Part shown: positions 33,597-45,742 of the stretch, piece after piece
Position numbering within the stretch: position 1 is the stretch's first letter
Layout of the letters: the number at the start of each line of letters is the position of its first letter
Assembly: GCA_941918925.1 (NCBI GenBank)
Contig: OW799235.1
Coordinates: 18,236,701-18,300,700, forward strand
Length of the DNA: 64,000 bases
Direction of reading: 5' to 3'
Source: Phyto melanocephala
Taxonomy: Eukaryota > Arthropoda > Insecta > Diptera > Rhinophoridae
The notes under the pieces: model-generated
Database searches by the model: none
What the model was told of the DNA's origin: nothing
The model's input: only the letters and a program-made list of their open reading frames with translations
Program-made: the position numbers and the translations under genes

Positions 33597-34954
33597 TCCT
33601 GTTATATCGATAATTATCCTTAGTAAGTAAAAATCAATAGAATGTTTTAATGAAAAGTCTTATGCACTTATGCAATTGCAAAAAGAGTTAGAGAAATAAA
33701 AAGCATTTTTGTATCAAGCACTTAACTATGCTTTAATTTGTGCAACATTTCAGTAGTAGCAGAAGTAACCTGTCTCATTTTACCTATTTAACCTTACTTC
33801 ATTATTCTTAACACTGTGGTTTTTCTTCAATTTTCATTAAAATTTCTTTCCAAAAAAAAAAAAAAACACACACACCTATAAGCAAATAGATGCATATGTA
33901 TATGAAAACATATACCTATGAAAGATAATATAAAAATGAAATCAGTTTTCTTTAAACAAGCAAATTGTGTAATATCCTTTTTAATATATTAAAATGCAAT
34001 TTGTTACCAAGTGCCGGAAACCATAAGTTATACATTTTACTACCACTACTGCTACATACAGCTACTAATGCTGCCATCAACATTAAAATAATTTTTAGCA
34101 TTTTTCTATTTTGTTTTCTATCTTCTATTAAGAAAACCCCTTGAAGTATGCAATGAATGTATAAAAATGAAACAAAAATCAAAGACAGCATATGTAACAT
34201 GCATGTGTTCTCGGTTAAAGGGAACGTATCAGCGTTAACAATTTTTATAACGTTTATATATTTAGTGTAATAATGTTTTCTTTGTGTTTTGGAACAAGAT
34301 CATGTTAAGTATATTAAAAATAAATGATTGTAACTGCAAAATAGTTATTTTTGAACATTTTGTTTTACAAAATTTTTTATTATTATTTTTTTTTTCATTT
34401 CTACTATGTAAAGCATGCAATTTTCAACTAGACAAATTGAATTTTGCTTTGAATTTTCAAGCACTCAAATAGTAGTAATTTTTTTTTAAAACATACACAG
34501 TTTACCATATAAAAAAACACATGTTGTAGCATGTGAGTGTGTATGCAAAGTAATGTGTGCGCGCATAAATGTAATATTAGTAGATATAAATTATGTATGA
34601 ATATGCTGTGTTCGAGTATAAAAACATTATTTTCAATTGCCAAAAGACTTTAAAATGCGTATGCTTTTTGTTTAAAAAAAATTCAAATTGAAACTACATA
34701 TATGTTTTTGTAACATTTATTACAGATTTTTTTACTTAAACGGTTTTTTATTTTATGGGGTTGAATATTTTGATGACGAAAATGAATATATCCAAAGAAA
34801 TTTTGAACGAAATATGTTTTTATACAATATTAGGTTTTATTTTAGCGTTTAGATGTGCAGTAATTTAATACGTATTTTCTTTTTCTATTTTCAATAATAA
34901 CTAACTTTTATTTTGAAAATACTAAAATTTTACAATCATTCGAAGGGGGTCGAA
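33597..34954. other. No gene confirmed
   Basis: AT-rich DNA with one frame worth noting (33952-34101, listed separately). Otherwise there are poly-A, CA-rich and T-rich stretches and short open frames without motifs. Confidence 0.45.
33952..34101 (-). CDS. Possible small secreted peptide (weak)
   Basis: A 49-codon frame from ATG at 34101 begins MLKIILMLMAALVAVCSSSG. This has the shape of a signal peptide: Lys at position 3, a hydrophobic core, then small residues. It continues SKMYNLWFPALGNKLHFNIL to a stop. An in-frame upstream extension to 34200 exists. There is a GGTAAC inside the mature part that could serve as a splice donor. No homologue is recognised, and AT-rich DNA yields hydrophobic frames by chance, so this is only a candidate. 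Confidence 0.18.
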   Translation of the reverse strand: MLKIILMLMAALVAVCSSSGSKMYNLWFPALGNKLHFNILKRILHNLLV

Positions 34955-35010
34955 AAGGGACCCGTGATAGTAGTGGTCTGCTTCGATATTCCCCCTACAT
35001 GTGTATATAT
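34955..35010 (+). repeat. Repeat family E, copy 1
   Basis: AAAGGGACCCGTGATAGTAG followed by TGGTCTGCTTCGATATTCCC recurs almost unchanged at 42386-42440. It is a short shared segment of unknown class. Confidence 0.65.
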
Positions 35011-35392
35011 ATAAGTATATACAATCATTCGAATGTTAACATGATTTATAAATATATTGAAAAACTAAGTTGACTACAAGTATTATTCTAACAACTCGGC
35101 CATCCAGACTTTTGATATACCCGATCATTTATTGTAAATTAGTGCCACCTTGTGATATATCCTATTTGGAAAAATTCTATTTTTTTTACTAACTATTTAA
35201 TTTGGGTGTTAGTATAATACAGTCTACTGGTTAAATTTTTTTTTTTATTTTGAATTGGGTGATTAGATTTTTACTTTAAAAAATAGTGGACTATAGTTTG
35301 AGATATTTGGAAAAGAAATTGAAGAAAAATTGTCTGGATTGAGGAAAAATTTATAGATTGAAAAAAAAAAATATTAGATAATTTAAATTTAA

Positions 35393-36131
35393 CCCTTAAA
35401 TGCATGAGGTCAGCTCCTTGCATGGATACTAACCTACTTTAATGTAAAACCGGTCGCTAATCACGAATTCATCATTATGTTTTTTGAGAAATGTACACTT
35501 TTTTTGGAAAATCGGAAAAATATAAATTTTTTATCCGTACCATATATGGTACATCATGCATTCTTGTCATTGTTAGGTACACACAACACTTCATCATCAC
35601 CATCATGAAGCATATCAGCAACCTCATTTGCATTATATTTCTTTCCATCAATAATAAGGCCATCTATATCTTAATAAATAATAACTATAAAAAATAATAG
35701 TAAAAAATAACTGACATCTAACACAATAAAAATGCATGCGCTGGTGCATGGTGTACCATATAAGGTACCTAGGAAAACTCAGAAAAAAACTATTCTGAAG
35801 TACAAAATGTGGGCAAGATTTATTATAATTACTTAAATAAGCCTATAATTTATACACAAACACTTACCTACAGACGAATAAATAAATTTTTTATTTCGTT
35901 ATTCACTACTGAAATTTGATTTTAAAATTATGTGCAAAAAAAAACATGTGACCACTTTAGAATGTTATTATTAAGTAAATTAAATGGTGAGAGAGTTATA
36001 ACGGTATTTTTATGAAGAGTAATATTGTTAGCATTGCTTTAAACTGTACTAAATTGCTTTTATATTCACATGGTTGGAATATTGTACGATAAAAGAGATG
36101 TACCATATATGGTTTGATATGCATTTAAGGG
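35393..36131. mobile_element. piggyBac-type MITE
   Basis: Perfect 13-bp terminal inverted repeats CCCTTAAATGCAT (35393-35405) and ATGCATTTAAGGG (36119-36131) are flanked on each side by TTAA (35389-35392 and 36132-36135). TTAA targets and CCC ends are diagnostic of piggyBac. The palindrome ACCATATATGGT lies in the left part (near 35539) and at the right end (near 36102), with a variant near 35754. On the minus strand the left part reads DIDGLIIDGKKYNANEVADM, LHDGDDEVLCVPNNDKNA and a stop, an acidic stretch compatible with a transposase N-terminus. The element is 739 bp and non-autonomous. Confidence 0.85.
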
Positions 36132-36135
36132 TTAA

Positions 36136-37080
36136 CGAAGATACAAAGAAAGTATTGGAAAAGTTAGTTCTATTTTATAAGATAATCAAAATTTAAGTGA
36201 ACAATATTATTAATTTGGAAATCATCATTTATTTTCAGTGATTTGGGAGACTCAACAAATTCGCAAATTTTGTCTTGTGATAAGTCACAAGAGTTTTTTT
36301 TCACCAAAGTGGAACAACACATCCGTCATCCAGTTTGAAGATAATAATAAATTGAATCGTTTGTGAGCTGATCTTATAAGTGGAATTTTACATCTTGGAT
36401 TTTGGTTGCGTAAATTACATTAAATGAAATTTATTTTAATTTTTCTTCCTACCGGAAGGGAATTTATTTTAATTTCATCCGAAGTATAAATTAAATCACG
36501 TTAATCAAACTTGTTGCTATTGTTATTATTGATTTTTTAAATATATTAAAATTATGTTAAATTATGTTATAGTCGCAATAATACAATAAAATACAAACAT
36601 AAAGACAATTCTGCTTATGAATATAATCATTCACAAACTCAAATTAGAACATATATATATAAAAAATCTCAGACAGGAAAAAATAAATAAATTAATATAA
36701 AAAAAAGAAAAATAAAAAATACGCAACTGTGTTCTGTCATCAGGCGCCTGCTGTCATCGTTGGACTTGAATGTAAGTTGTGAGTTTTACTAACTAACCTT
36801 ATACTTATATTAATTTATTGTTAAATTAAACTCAATATGAATATTTAGTACCAAATAACTTACACTGATATCGAACTTTAAAACAAGTGCTGCCATGCAT
36901 TGCAATTTGTTTCATCCTTGTTAAATTTAAAGTTATATATATATAAAAAAAAAAAGAAACTCATATTACGATTTATTGATACGCTATACTAACATCATTG
37001 TTATTTACATTAACACAAATTAAATATAAAAAAATATCATATTAATGTTAATTTTAAATAATAGTTTTTATAGTAGTTAA
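36136..37080. other. No gene recognised
   Basis: AT-rich sequence without motif, apart from short AT simple repeats near 36640 and 36935. Confidence 0.5.
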
Positions 37081-37103
37081 TCTATATATATAAAAGAGTA
37101 GCG

Positions 37104-37154
37104 TGACTGACTGACTGACTGAATGACTGACTGACTGACTGACTGACTGACTGA
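37104..37154 (+). repeat. (GACT)n microsatellite
   Basis: About twelve tandem GACT units with one interruption (GAAT) lie 24 bp inside the Helitron 5' end. Length probably varies between copies. Confidence 0.9.
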
Positions 37155-37989
37155 TTCATCATCGCACAGCCCAAACGCAAAGAGCTAGAGACATGAAATT
37201 TGGACAATCGTTTCCTCTTTCAATGTATAGCTCCACTAAGAAGGGATTTTTGGAAATTCGTACTTTAAGGGGGTAAAAACGGGTAAAAACGGGTAAAATC
37301 GATAATCTTATATCTGCTAAACTAAAAATGATACAAATTAAATTGAAAAAGTATTGTAATTTGCAAAAAAAATAAGCTGACAGGTGTCTGGCCTTTTTTA
37401 GAATTTTCAACCCCTAAGGGGAAAAAACGGGTAAAAACTATAATTTTGTACTTTTTTGTTAACCTATGTAACTACCAAACGCATAAAGCTAGGCAAAAAA
37501 TTTAAACTGTATTAAGTAGTCCGCAAAAAACTATTAATAGGAATTCGGCACTTTTTTCAAATTCATATGTATAAGGGGTAAAAATTGTCCCTTTTTTGGT
37601 ACTTTTTTTAAAATAAACTTTTCTTATATTATTCAATGGGACAAAATTTGATATTGTCATTACCTAAAACAATATGGACAATTATTTAGGTGAAATTTTT
37701 TAAAACATTTTTGGGGACAGAAAAGGTACCACAAAGGGAAAATTCCGGAAAATGTATGTAATTCCTAATTTGATGGCCCATTTTCACAAAATTTTTAATT
37801 GAGATTTCACCAGACATAAAAAATTATGTAATTTAGTACAAATTTAAACACATTCATAACAGGGTAGAAAAGGGAAAAATCGGGAAGAGTTTGGTACTTT
37901 TTAGAACATAATTACTTTTATGCAAAAAAGAGTAGATTTACTGAGTTTTAATCATGTCTATTAAAATATTTTGTTACATAGATATTTGA

Positions 37990-39630
37990 ACATTTTAAAC
38001 TTGGAATTTGGAACTTGGACTAAAAATGTACTTTTTCGCTTTACTATGGTACTTTTTGTATTTTCTACGTTTATAAAGGTAGAATTGTAAAATAAAGGAC
38101 TATTGATTCCAGGTTAGACTAAAAATGTTATGGGTACTTTTTTGAATTTTTATGGTACTTTTTATATATTCTACGTTTGCGAAGCTAAAATTTTAAAATT
38201 AGTGGCTATTGATAAAAGGTGAGACCGAAAATCTTATGGTCGACCAAAAAGGTACTTTTTTGAATTTGAATGGTACTTTTTGTATTTTCTACGTTTATGA
38301 AGGTAGGATTGTAAAATCAAGGACTATTGATTTCAGATGAGACCAAAAATGTTATGGGCGACCAAAAAAGTACTTTTTTGAATTTTTATGGTACTTTTTG
38401 TGTTTTCAACGTTTGCGATAGAATTTTAAATTAGTTGCTATTGATACAAAGTGAGACTAAAAATGTTATGGTCGACCAAAAAGGTACTTTCTTGAATTTT
38501 TATGGTACTTTTGGTGTTTTATACGTTTATGAAGGTAGGATTGTACAATCAAGGACTATTGATTCCAGGTGAGACTAAAAACGTTATGGTCGACCAAAAA
38601 GGTACTTTTTTGAATTTTTATGGTACTTTTTGTATTTTCTACGTTTATAGAGGTAGAATTGTAAAATAAAGGACTATTGATACAAGGTACGACTACAAAT
38701 TTTATGGGCGACCAAAAAGGTACTTTTTTGAATTTTTATGGTACTTTTTCTATTTTCAACGTTTGCGAAGCTAGAATTTTAATATTAGAGGCTATTGATA
38801 CAAGGTGAGACCGAAAATATTATGGTCGACCAAAAAGGTACTTTTTTGAATTTTTATGGTACTTTTTGCATTTTCTACGTTTATAAAGATATGATTATAC
38901 AATCAAGGACTATTGATTCTAGGTGAGACAAAAAATGTTATGGGCGACCAAAAAGGTGCTTTTTTGTATTTGTATGGTACTTTTTGTATTTTCAACGTTT
39001 GCGAAGGTAGAATCTTGAAATTAGTGACAATTGATACAAAGTGAGACTAAAAATGTTATGGGTGACCAAAGAGGTACTTTTTTGAATTTTTATGGTACTT
39101 TTTGCATTTTCTACGTTTATAAAGATATGATTATACAATCAAGGACTATTGATTCTAGGTGAGACAAAAAATGTTATGGGCGACCAAAAAGGTACTTTTT
39201 TGAATTTGTATGGTACTTTTTGTATTTTCAACGTTTGCGAAGGTAGAATCTTGAAATTAGTGACAATTGATACAAGGTATTATTATTGTATTTTTAACGT
39301 TTGCGAAGCAAGAATTTCGAAATTAGTGACTATTGATACAAGGTAAGGCTAAATATGTTATGGGCGATCAAAAGGGTAGTTTTATGCATTATAATGGAAC
39401 TTTTTGAATTTCCTACGTTTAAAAAGTTAAAATTGTGAAATAAAGGATTATTTATTCAAGTTTAGAATTGAAATGATATTAAAGACACAAAAAAAGCCTT
39501 TTCGCATTTTTATTGTACTCTTTGTATTTTTACGTTTGTAAACATAGATTGTTAAAATTAGTGTTTTTTGATGCGAGGTCTAAGTCCTAATATTATGGAC
39601 GACCAAAATTACTTTTTCTCTTTTTATATA
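37990..39630 (+). repeat. 118-bp minisatellite with dimeric order
   Basis: Units begin near TTATGGGCGACCAAAAAGGT at 38232, 38350, 38465, 38583, 38702, 38819, 38936, 39054 and 39173, giving a period of 115-119 bp. Units of type A have CTACGTTTATAAAGGTA and AAGGACTATTGATTC. Units of type B have CAACGTTTGCGAAGCTAG and GCTATTGATACAAGG. The types mostly alternate (A B A B A, a hybrid, then B A B A B), so the higher-order period is about 236 bp. Units decay at both edges. The array lies wholly inside the Helitron. Confidence 0.88.
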
Positions 39631-39956
39631 TTTTGTATACATAGAATTCTAAATAAAGGTAATAATAAACCAAGTGGAAGTTTTATTGAAGGAAAAAATG
39701 TTTCTTTTATTATTTTAGGGTAATTTTTGCAAAATATGAATCTTAATTTTTGAAACTCAGTAGCATTGATCTTGCTTTTAGTTAGGAAATATATGGCCGA
39801 TATATCCTTACTCTACTTTTTATATTTCTAAGTAAATTGAATCAGAGATACAAATTTTCATAAATTGAACCAAAAATATTTAATAATTATAAATAGAACT
39901 TGAGCATTCAATAAATAGTAAGAACTGCGCTAACGAAGTAGCGGGTTAAATGCTAG

Positions 39957-40387
39957 TTTTTATATAATATTGTTAATAAATTGTTGATTTTTTTTATACT
40001 GTATTGAGAAGAAATTATTTTGAACTCAATTTAATTTACGAAAGGTGAATGTTTAGATATGACGGTGAAAGGGCTGACAATAAACTGTATCATCTTTGTC
40101 GGCATGGCGGGTGCGTAAAGAAGTAATGTAGCGTTTCTATCTGCAGCTACTGTTCAATTATCAAAATTTTTTTTTTATTTTTTATTATTTATTTATTGAG
40201 TATGTTGTGGGTCATTTCGTTCGAGATAGCTACCTAAAGTTTAAATTTCGGTAACGTATTCGTATTAAAGTATAACTAAATTAATATCATTGCGAACATA
40301 ACACACCCCAACGACGAGCACAGCCGTAATTAATAGGTAGCGCCCGTTCCCATTGTTTTTACACCTAATAGCAGAATCGCTACAACT
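39957..40387. other. Unassigned, possible LTR remnant
   Basis: The sequence just after the gypsy-like relic (on its 3' side, minus strand) could contain a worn long terminal repeat, but I cannot find a matching second copy in the window. No gene was found. Confidence 0.35.
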
Positions 40388-41040
40388 TTAGGTAAAAGGA
40401 ATAATATAACTAATTTCATTATCCGGTATTAACCACAAACGTAATCGTCCTGATTCAACTAAACTATCATACATACATATCTGTTATAACATATCTATAA
40501 TGTGGTAACATTTTTTTACAATATAAGGACCTTTAAATTTTTCCCGAGTTGGATTTTTAGTTGTTGCATTGTAGTTGTATGATACAGAATATAAACATTA
40601 TTAGTATTATCATTTAGGCCCCCAATAATAACATAAATTTATTCCGTTTCTGTACTGTTTGCCCTTTCTGCTATTATCTTCATTTCAATAACATATCGCT
40701 GTATACTTTTATTTCGTAAATGGTAAACGCTTTCTATTTTTCAGTTGTTCATATATTTCTAGCATTGACTTTGATTGCTCAATTTTGTTAAGAAGAGATT
40801 TTTTTAAAAGAAACGTAATTTAAAGGAAACAATGTTTTTGCATATAATGTAGCAGTTCCATACAGCAACCTTCGAGCGCAAATTAATTTCATTTGTTCTA
40901 TACACTACAGCAAAACAAAACCATCTTCTATATCACTTACCCAGCACTTTGCATCGTAGGAGTCATTTACAGAAAATTTATTAACCATGGAAACAATAAT
41001 CGCAATGTCGGAAGAAGAAAATTTGATGTCAACCTCACGC
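40388..41040 (-). pseudogene. Ty3/Gypsy relic joining gag to the integrase end
   Basis: Read on the minus strand from about 41040, gag-like text appears: REVDIKFSSSDIAIIVSMVN, DSYDAKCWVSDIEDGFVLL, a stop, CIEQMKLICARRLLYGTATL and, after a shift, SLLNKIEQSKSMLEIYEQLK. Further on comes GLNDNTNNVYILYHTTTMQQ, still gag. Directly after this the text changes to FKGPYIV...HYRYVITDM and SGRLRLWLIPDNE, the C-terminal end of an integrase, stopping at 40388. Protease, reverse transcriptase and RNase H are missing, so an internal deletion fused the two ends. Several stops and shifts show it is dead. Confidence 0.6.
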
Positions 41041-41596
41041 TGGAGTAATACCAATTAACGTTGCTTCTGCAACTGCTTAATGGCGTTATCTAATACATTT
41101 TCACAGTTATTAGAAGTAGTGGTAGGTCGCTGGAAGTGAAATTATTTCTGTAAGAATTAGCTGGATGAGCACTAACAATAGGGTTAGCAGAAGCAGTGGG
41201 TTGAATAGAGGCAGTTGGTTACACAGCAGTAGCAGATTCCGAAGAGGGCGCATATGGAACATCAGCAGGTATATTTTCAGCAGAAGATTGATTTAAAGGC
41301 ATTAATTGAGAAGTAATAGCAAAGTTAACCGAAGTTGATAGACCAGAAATTTGGATTTTTGAAGAAACTTCTTCATTCATTTTATTAGCTGGATGAGCAA
41401 AAATAACAGTTTTGTAAGTTTTTTTTTGTAAAATTAGCATTTTACTTTTGCAATATAGAAAATGGAAAGGATAATGATTAAACAATTTCTTTTTAAATAA
41501 AGTTTTCTTAGAATGACCAAAAAAATCGTTTAATTTGCTAGCACATATAGTTTTTTGGCTTAAATTACAATTTTTAGCAAGAAATATTTGAAAAAT
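41041..41596. other. No gene recognised, possibly gag 5' region
   Basis: On the minus strand this precedes the gag-like text and could be worn retroelement leader or gag. The 88-codon minus frame at 41219-41485 is Ser/Ala/Pro-rich (ENIPADVPYAPSSESATA) with no clear family. Confidence 0.35.
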
Positions 41597-42785
41597 TAAT
41601 TAAAAGTACTATATTCGGCTGTCCCGAATTCTTGGTACTAATTTACTTTAGCACAAAATGTATTATTAATCGCTATGGAATAATCTCTTTATACTAAAAT
41701 ATGTTTTTCTTTCTTTGTGTTACTTCGATTTGCTTTTAATTTGTTTCTTTAAATTTAATCTTCCAATGAAACATTAAGAATTTCTACATTATAAATAATA
41801 CTACTGACTCTTTTTGCCAACAATGTTGTATTGTTTGCATAATCTGAAGAGTATAATTTGATAACCAGAGGTAGACAAATAATAATATTAGCTTTGTGTG
41901 GGCGTGTCACTTCCTACTTTTAAAATTAAATAATTAATGTTTGAATTCAACTCAGATAATACATTACAGACTTCTTTTTTTTCGAAAAATTTTTGCTCAT
42001 ATAAAAATAATTAAATTTAAGCTAAAGCGTTAAATGGGAGGTGAGCTTTAAAATGAGCGAGTCACCTTAATATTTTGGTATTATACTAACATTGAAATGT
42101 GAATTGTATATGTACAAAATTTCATCATCATGTATCTAATTCGTTTGGTTTAATGAGCGTTTAAATTTCATTAAGAGTAAATTATGTGAGAAATGGGCGT
42201 TAAAATAGGAGTGTCAAAGTAGTTTCTGCTGATAAAATCAACTTAAATATTTCAATATATAATCCTTTTTTCTTTCAAAATCTTGGTCCAAAGATAAATT
42301 ATATGAATTTAAGATAAAGCGTTATATAAGAGGTGGGCGGTAAAGCAGGCGTGTCATCTTAATTTTTTGTTATTGCAAGTCTTTTAAAGGGACCCGTGAT
42401 AGTAGTGGTCTGATTCGATATTCCCCCTTCATGTGTATATAAGACACAATCTTATTTTATTTGATGTTGAAAGAATATGGTTTTTTAAACCTACTCTTGC
42501 GTTACGAGCTATAACAATCTTCCTAATATTCCAATTTATTCCATTTCTAATACCAAATAAACTTTGGGTAAGAGATATATTCTTGCAATTAGAGACCCCT
42601 AACTTCTTCGGTTCGAGCTTGTGCTTTCAACAGACGGACGGAAATAGCTAGATCGACATAAAATGAGACCAGTACTCAGAATATATATACTTTATTGGGT
42701 CTAAAATGGATATTTCGATGTGAAACAAACGGAATTACAAAATATATATACCCTTAACATTTTTTTAGTGGCGGGTATGAAAATT
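41597..42785 (+). repeat. Composite of interspersed fly repeats A, D and E
   Basis: The start AAGTACTATATTCGGCTGTC resembles the family A start. Between 41890 and 42370 several GGTGGGCGGTAAAGCAGGCG-like phrases recall family D. 42386-42440 is family E copy 2. The end has CAGACGGACGG, TAGCTAGATCGACA and AGAATATATATACTTTATTG, closing with GGCGGGTATGAAA near 42782. All of it is noncoding repeat wording typical of flies. Confidence 0.5.
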
Positions 42786-45742
42786 GTGTGTTTATCACTG
42801 TTGGGATCAGAATAACATTGTGACGTACCAATAGCAAAATTGTACCAAGTTTACATTAATTGCACCAAAGTTTTTCCATAAACAGTGTTACCTTGCATAT
42901 CTATGTAATATATCAACATCTACAATCCACTAAGCGTCGGGTTGAAGTTAGATCTTGGGGGAAAATTACAGCATTCGACCGCTATCAATATTTTAATCGA
43001 TTCTAATAAGAATTTTAAAATTTTAAAAGCCTTCGAAGCCCGCAATTTGCTCTCTTATTGCTACATTGAATAATAAGTAACGTAATGGCGTAATTAATAC
43101 GAATTTATTTTTCGCTGACATTCATTGTTGCACAATTTTCCGATCCACAAGTCATGCTTAGCATAAATACTAAGTTAACAAACTGTTTCTTATTGCCAAT
43201 AACAACATTATTGTTCCTATACCCTAGTATGTCTTATCTGTAAAAGAAAAATTTATCAAACATTTTCCCACACAAACACATTTATTGAAATTTTCCTCTA
43301 AATTAATTTTTTTGCATGCGCGTGGTGTCCTGGCACGTATACTTAATATTAATTTCTTAAATAATGCTCATACGCCTACTACAAAGTCAATTTAAAATTA
43401 AATAACTATAATAAATTATTCCATATATTAAAAGATATTTTATTTGTGTTGTCTTAAAACTGTGACAACACATTAAAATGATTTATTTAATTAGATTTTG
43501 TTTTAGAAGTTTATAGTCGCATAATGTTGTGTAGTATTTCTTTTTTTTTTGTTTTTTTTGGCACATACACTTAATGGTCTGTCAATTTGTGGGTGCATTT
43601 TAATTGATTGAGTCAATTTAAAGGTCATCAGCTTATTTGTCGTCTATTTTAGTGTAACACGATTATAAAAAAAATGTATAAACTACATATCTTGACTTTC
43701 ATTTTACTTGTTAACAACAATTTAAGATAATTTATTTAGGATTTTATTTTTTTTATAAATTAAATTTTATTTTTTCGTTTTGCTTTGTGTCTGTGTAAAT
43801 AAGTCTGATTGTCTAGAGGGTGTGATAATTTGTTGAAACTATATTTTTTTGGCTATAATGGAAAACTTACATGTGTTTTGTTCGCTGCTTTACAAAGTCT
43901 TGATAGATATTTGTATTTTTAAAAGAATTTTCAATTACCTGTAAGCAAAGAAAACAAAAACTTTTAGTTAATAAATTACAATTAATGAGGCAATCAAATG
44001 AGAATTTATATTGTTGGAATAGTATACTTAAGAGAATTGTTTAATATTTTTAATTTTATATTTAAAAACAATTGTATTTCTAAAACTCTTACTTTAAAAA
44101 TTAAAAATTGTAAGCATACGGAGAATATTGCACTGCTTTGATATTGATCGATCTTTCTTGAATTTGGTGAATACTTTCTTAATAGTCGCTGGAGTTATAT
44201 AAACTCATGTCATGTTATATGGTCAAATACTGGTAATATCACGTTAATAATTCCCGAAAATACAAATCTAATCTCAGCCTCAACAGCATTTCTAATGTCT
44301 TGCTTTTTAATATTATTCAAGCTTAAGTATGAGTAAGTTATGAAGTAGCCAAGTTTAAAAATGCTAAATGTTAATCTGTTTTTACAAAAACGCAAATATC
44401 ACTAAGCTCTACCTTAAATACAAGACATTTGGATTGTTAAACAATAAAGTTATTAGATTTTAAATCAATGCACTCCCTAATTTATATAACTTATACGCCA
44501 CCATGTGCTTTGTTTACAAATTAAATATTTTTTTAATATAAAAAACACTAGATTTAAACTTTAGACAAATTTGCATTTAATTACATTTTTTGCCAAAAAC
44601 TATTATATTTTGTTTATCTATTTCATTTTACTACTTTTTGTGAGAATTTATTACATATTGTAAAATATATTTTAAATATCATTCAATGATTTATTAAACA
44701 ACAATTAGTTTAACCAAACGAATTGCATATTAATATACTTCCCAATTGTTTTTTTTTGTTGCTCTGGCCATTAAAGTTTATAATATTTTAACAAAACATT
44801 AAAAATAAAAATATGAAAGCAGAGTTTATGCGAAATATTTTTCTGGTGTGTTTGTTATTAATTGCTGCTTTGTATTTGTATGCGTGTGAAAGGAAATATT
44901 ATCTTTCGTTTAGGTTTATTTATTATATTTTATAGACACTGTTGTTACTGCTACTGTTTTTTTGCAGGGTTTGTTTGGTAATAAACTGTAAATCATGTTA
45001 ACGTTTTGCTCTTTTTGTCTTTGTATAGCAAAAGTCTACAGTTATTGGATAATATTTTATATAAATTTTTGTTTGGATTGTATAATGCTTTTTTTTATTA
45101 TATTTTTAACTCACAACCTTTCACAATTAACTTAATTGTGTGAATGAGAATTTGTAATTTAATGGCTTCAATATGTTATAAAACTTATGAAGTAGTTTAT
45201 TTCCTTGTTGAAAAAAAGTTTTAAATAGCGGTAGTTTTGGAAAATCGGTTTGGAGGGAATATTGGAATATTAATAGTGCGTATTGGTAAAGTATTTTTAT
45301 TCTAATGTATTTGTGATATGAATCTGTGGTTGTATAGATTTTCTTAAAAAATAGGGTAGTTAATATCTTTAATGAAAACATTTTGTTTTAACCGATTTAA
45401 AAAAATATTGTTATTTAGAAATATTAACAATTATTATTACAGCTTAAGGTCAGTTTTATAATAAAATTATTTTTTTAAATTTTATTATTTGTCTCAATAT
45501 TTCGCAACTTCGTCGTGTAGCATCACCAGGAAATTAAATTAATGTTTTGATGTTAATAATATTTTTGCGTCAGAAAATATATTTACTTTATTTCCTCATA
45601 TTTCTGATTTGCAACTACAATGTTATTTATGATTTGGTAACCTTAATAAATCCCGCAACAGAAATGATAAAAGTAACTTTTTAGGCAAGTTACGTGCACG
45701 AAACAAAACAAATGCTTAGTTTTTTGTGCAAGCTGGTATTTG
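42786..45742. other. No gene recognised
   Basis: Three kilobases of AT-rich DNA without repeat partners, transposon ends or convincing frames. The minus frames at 44210-44395 and 45127-45381 have no motif. This is the longest featureless stretch and could be intronic or intergenic. Confidence 0.45.

Larger units (their letters stand above)
37081..39956 (+). mobile_element. Non-autonomous Helitron, 2.9 kb
   Basis: It starts TCTATATATATAAAAGAGTA directly after an A. It ends GGGTTAAATGCTAG followed by T. A 5-bp stem with 6-nt loop (CGCTA-ACGAAG-TAGCG, 39928-39943) sits 9 nt before the terminal CTAG. A TC start, a CTAG end, a hairpin just upstream of the end, and A/T insertion without duplication fit a Helitron. 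The interior has no helicase or Rep sequence. It consists of a (GACT)n tract, about 800 bp of GGGTAAAAACGGG-rich spacer and a long 118-bp minisatellite. Confidence 0.78.
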
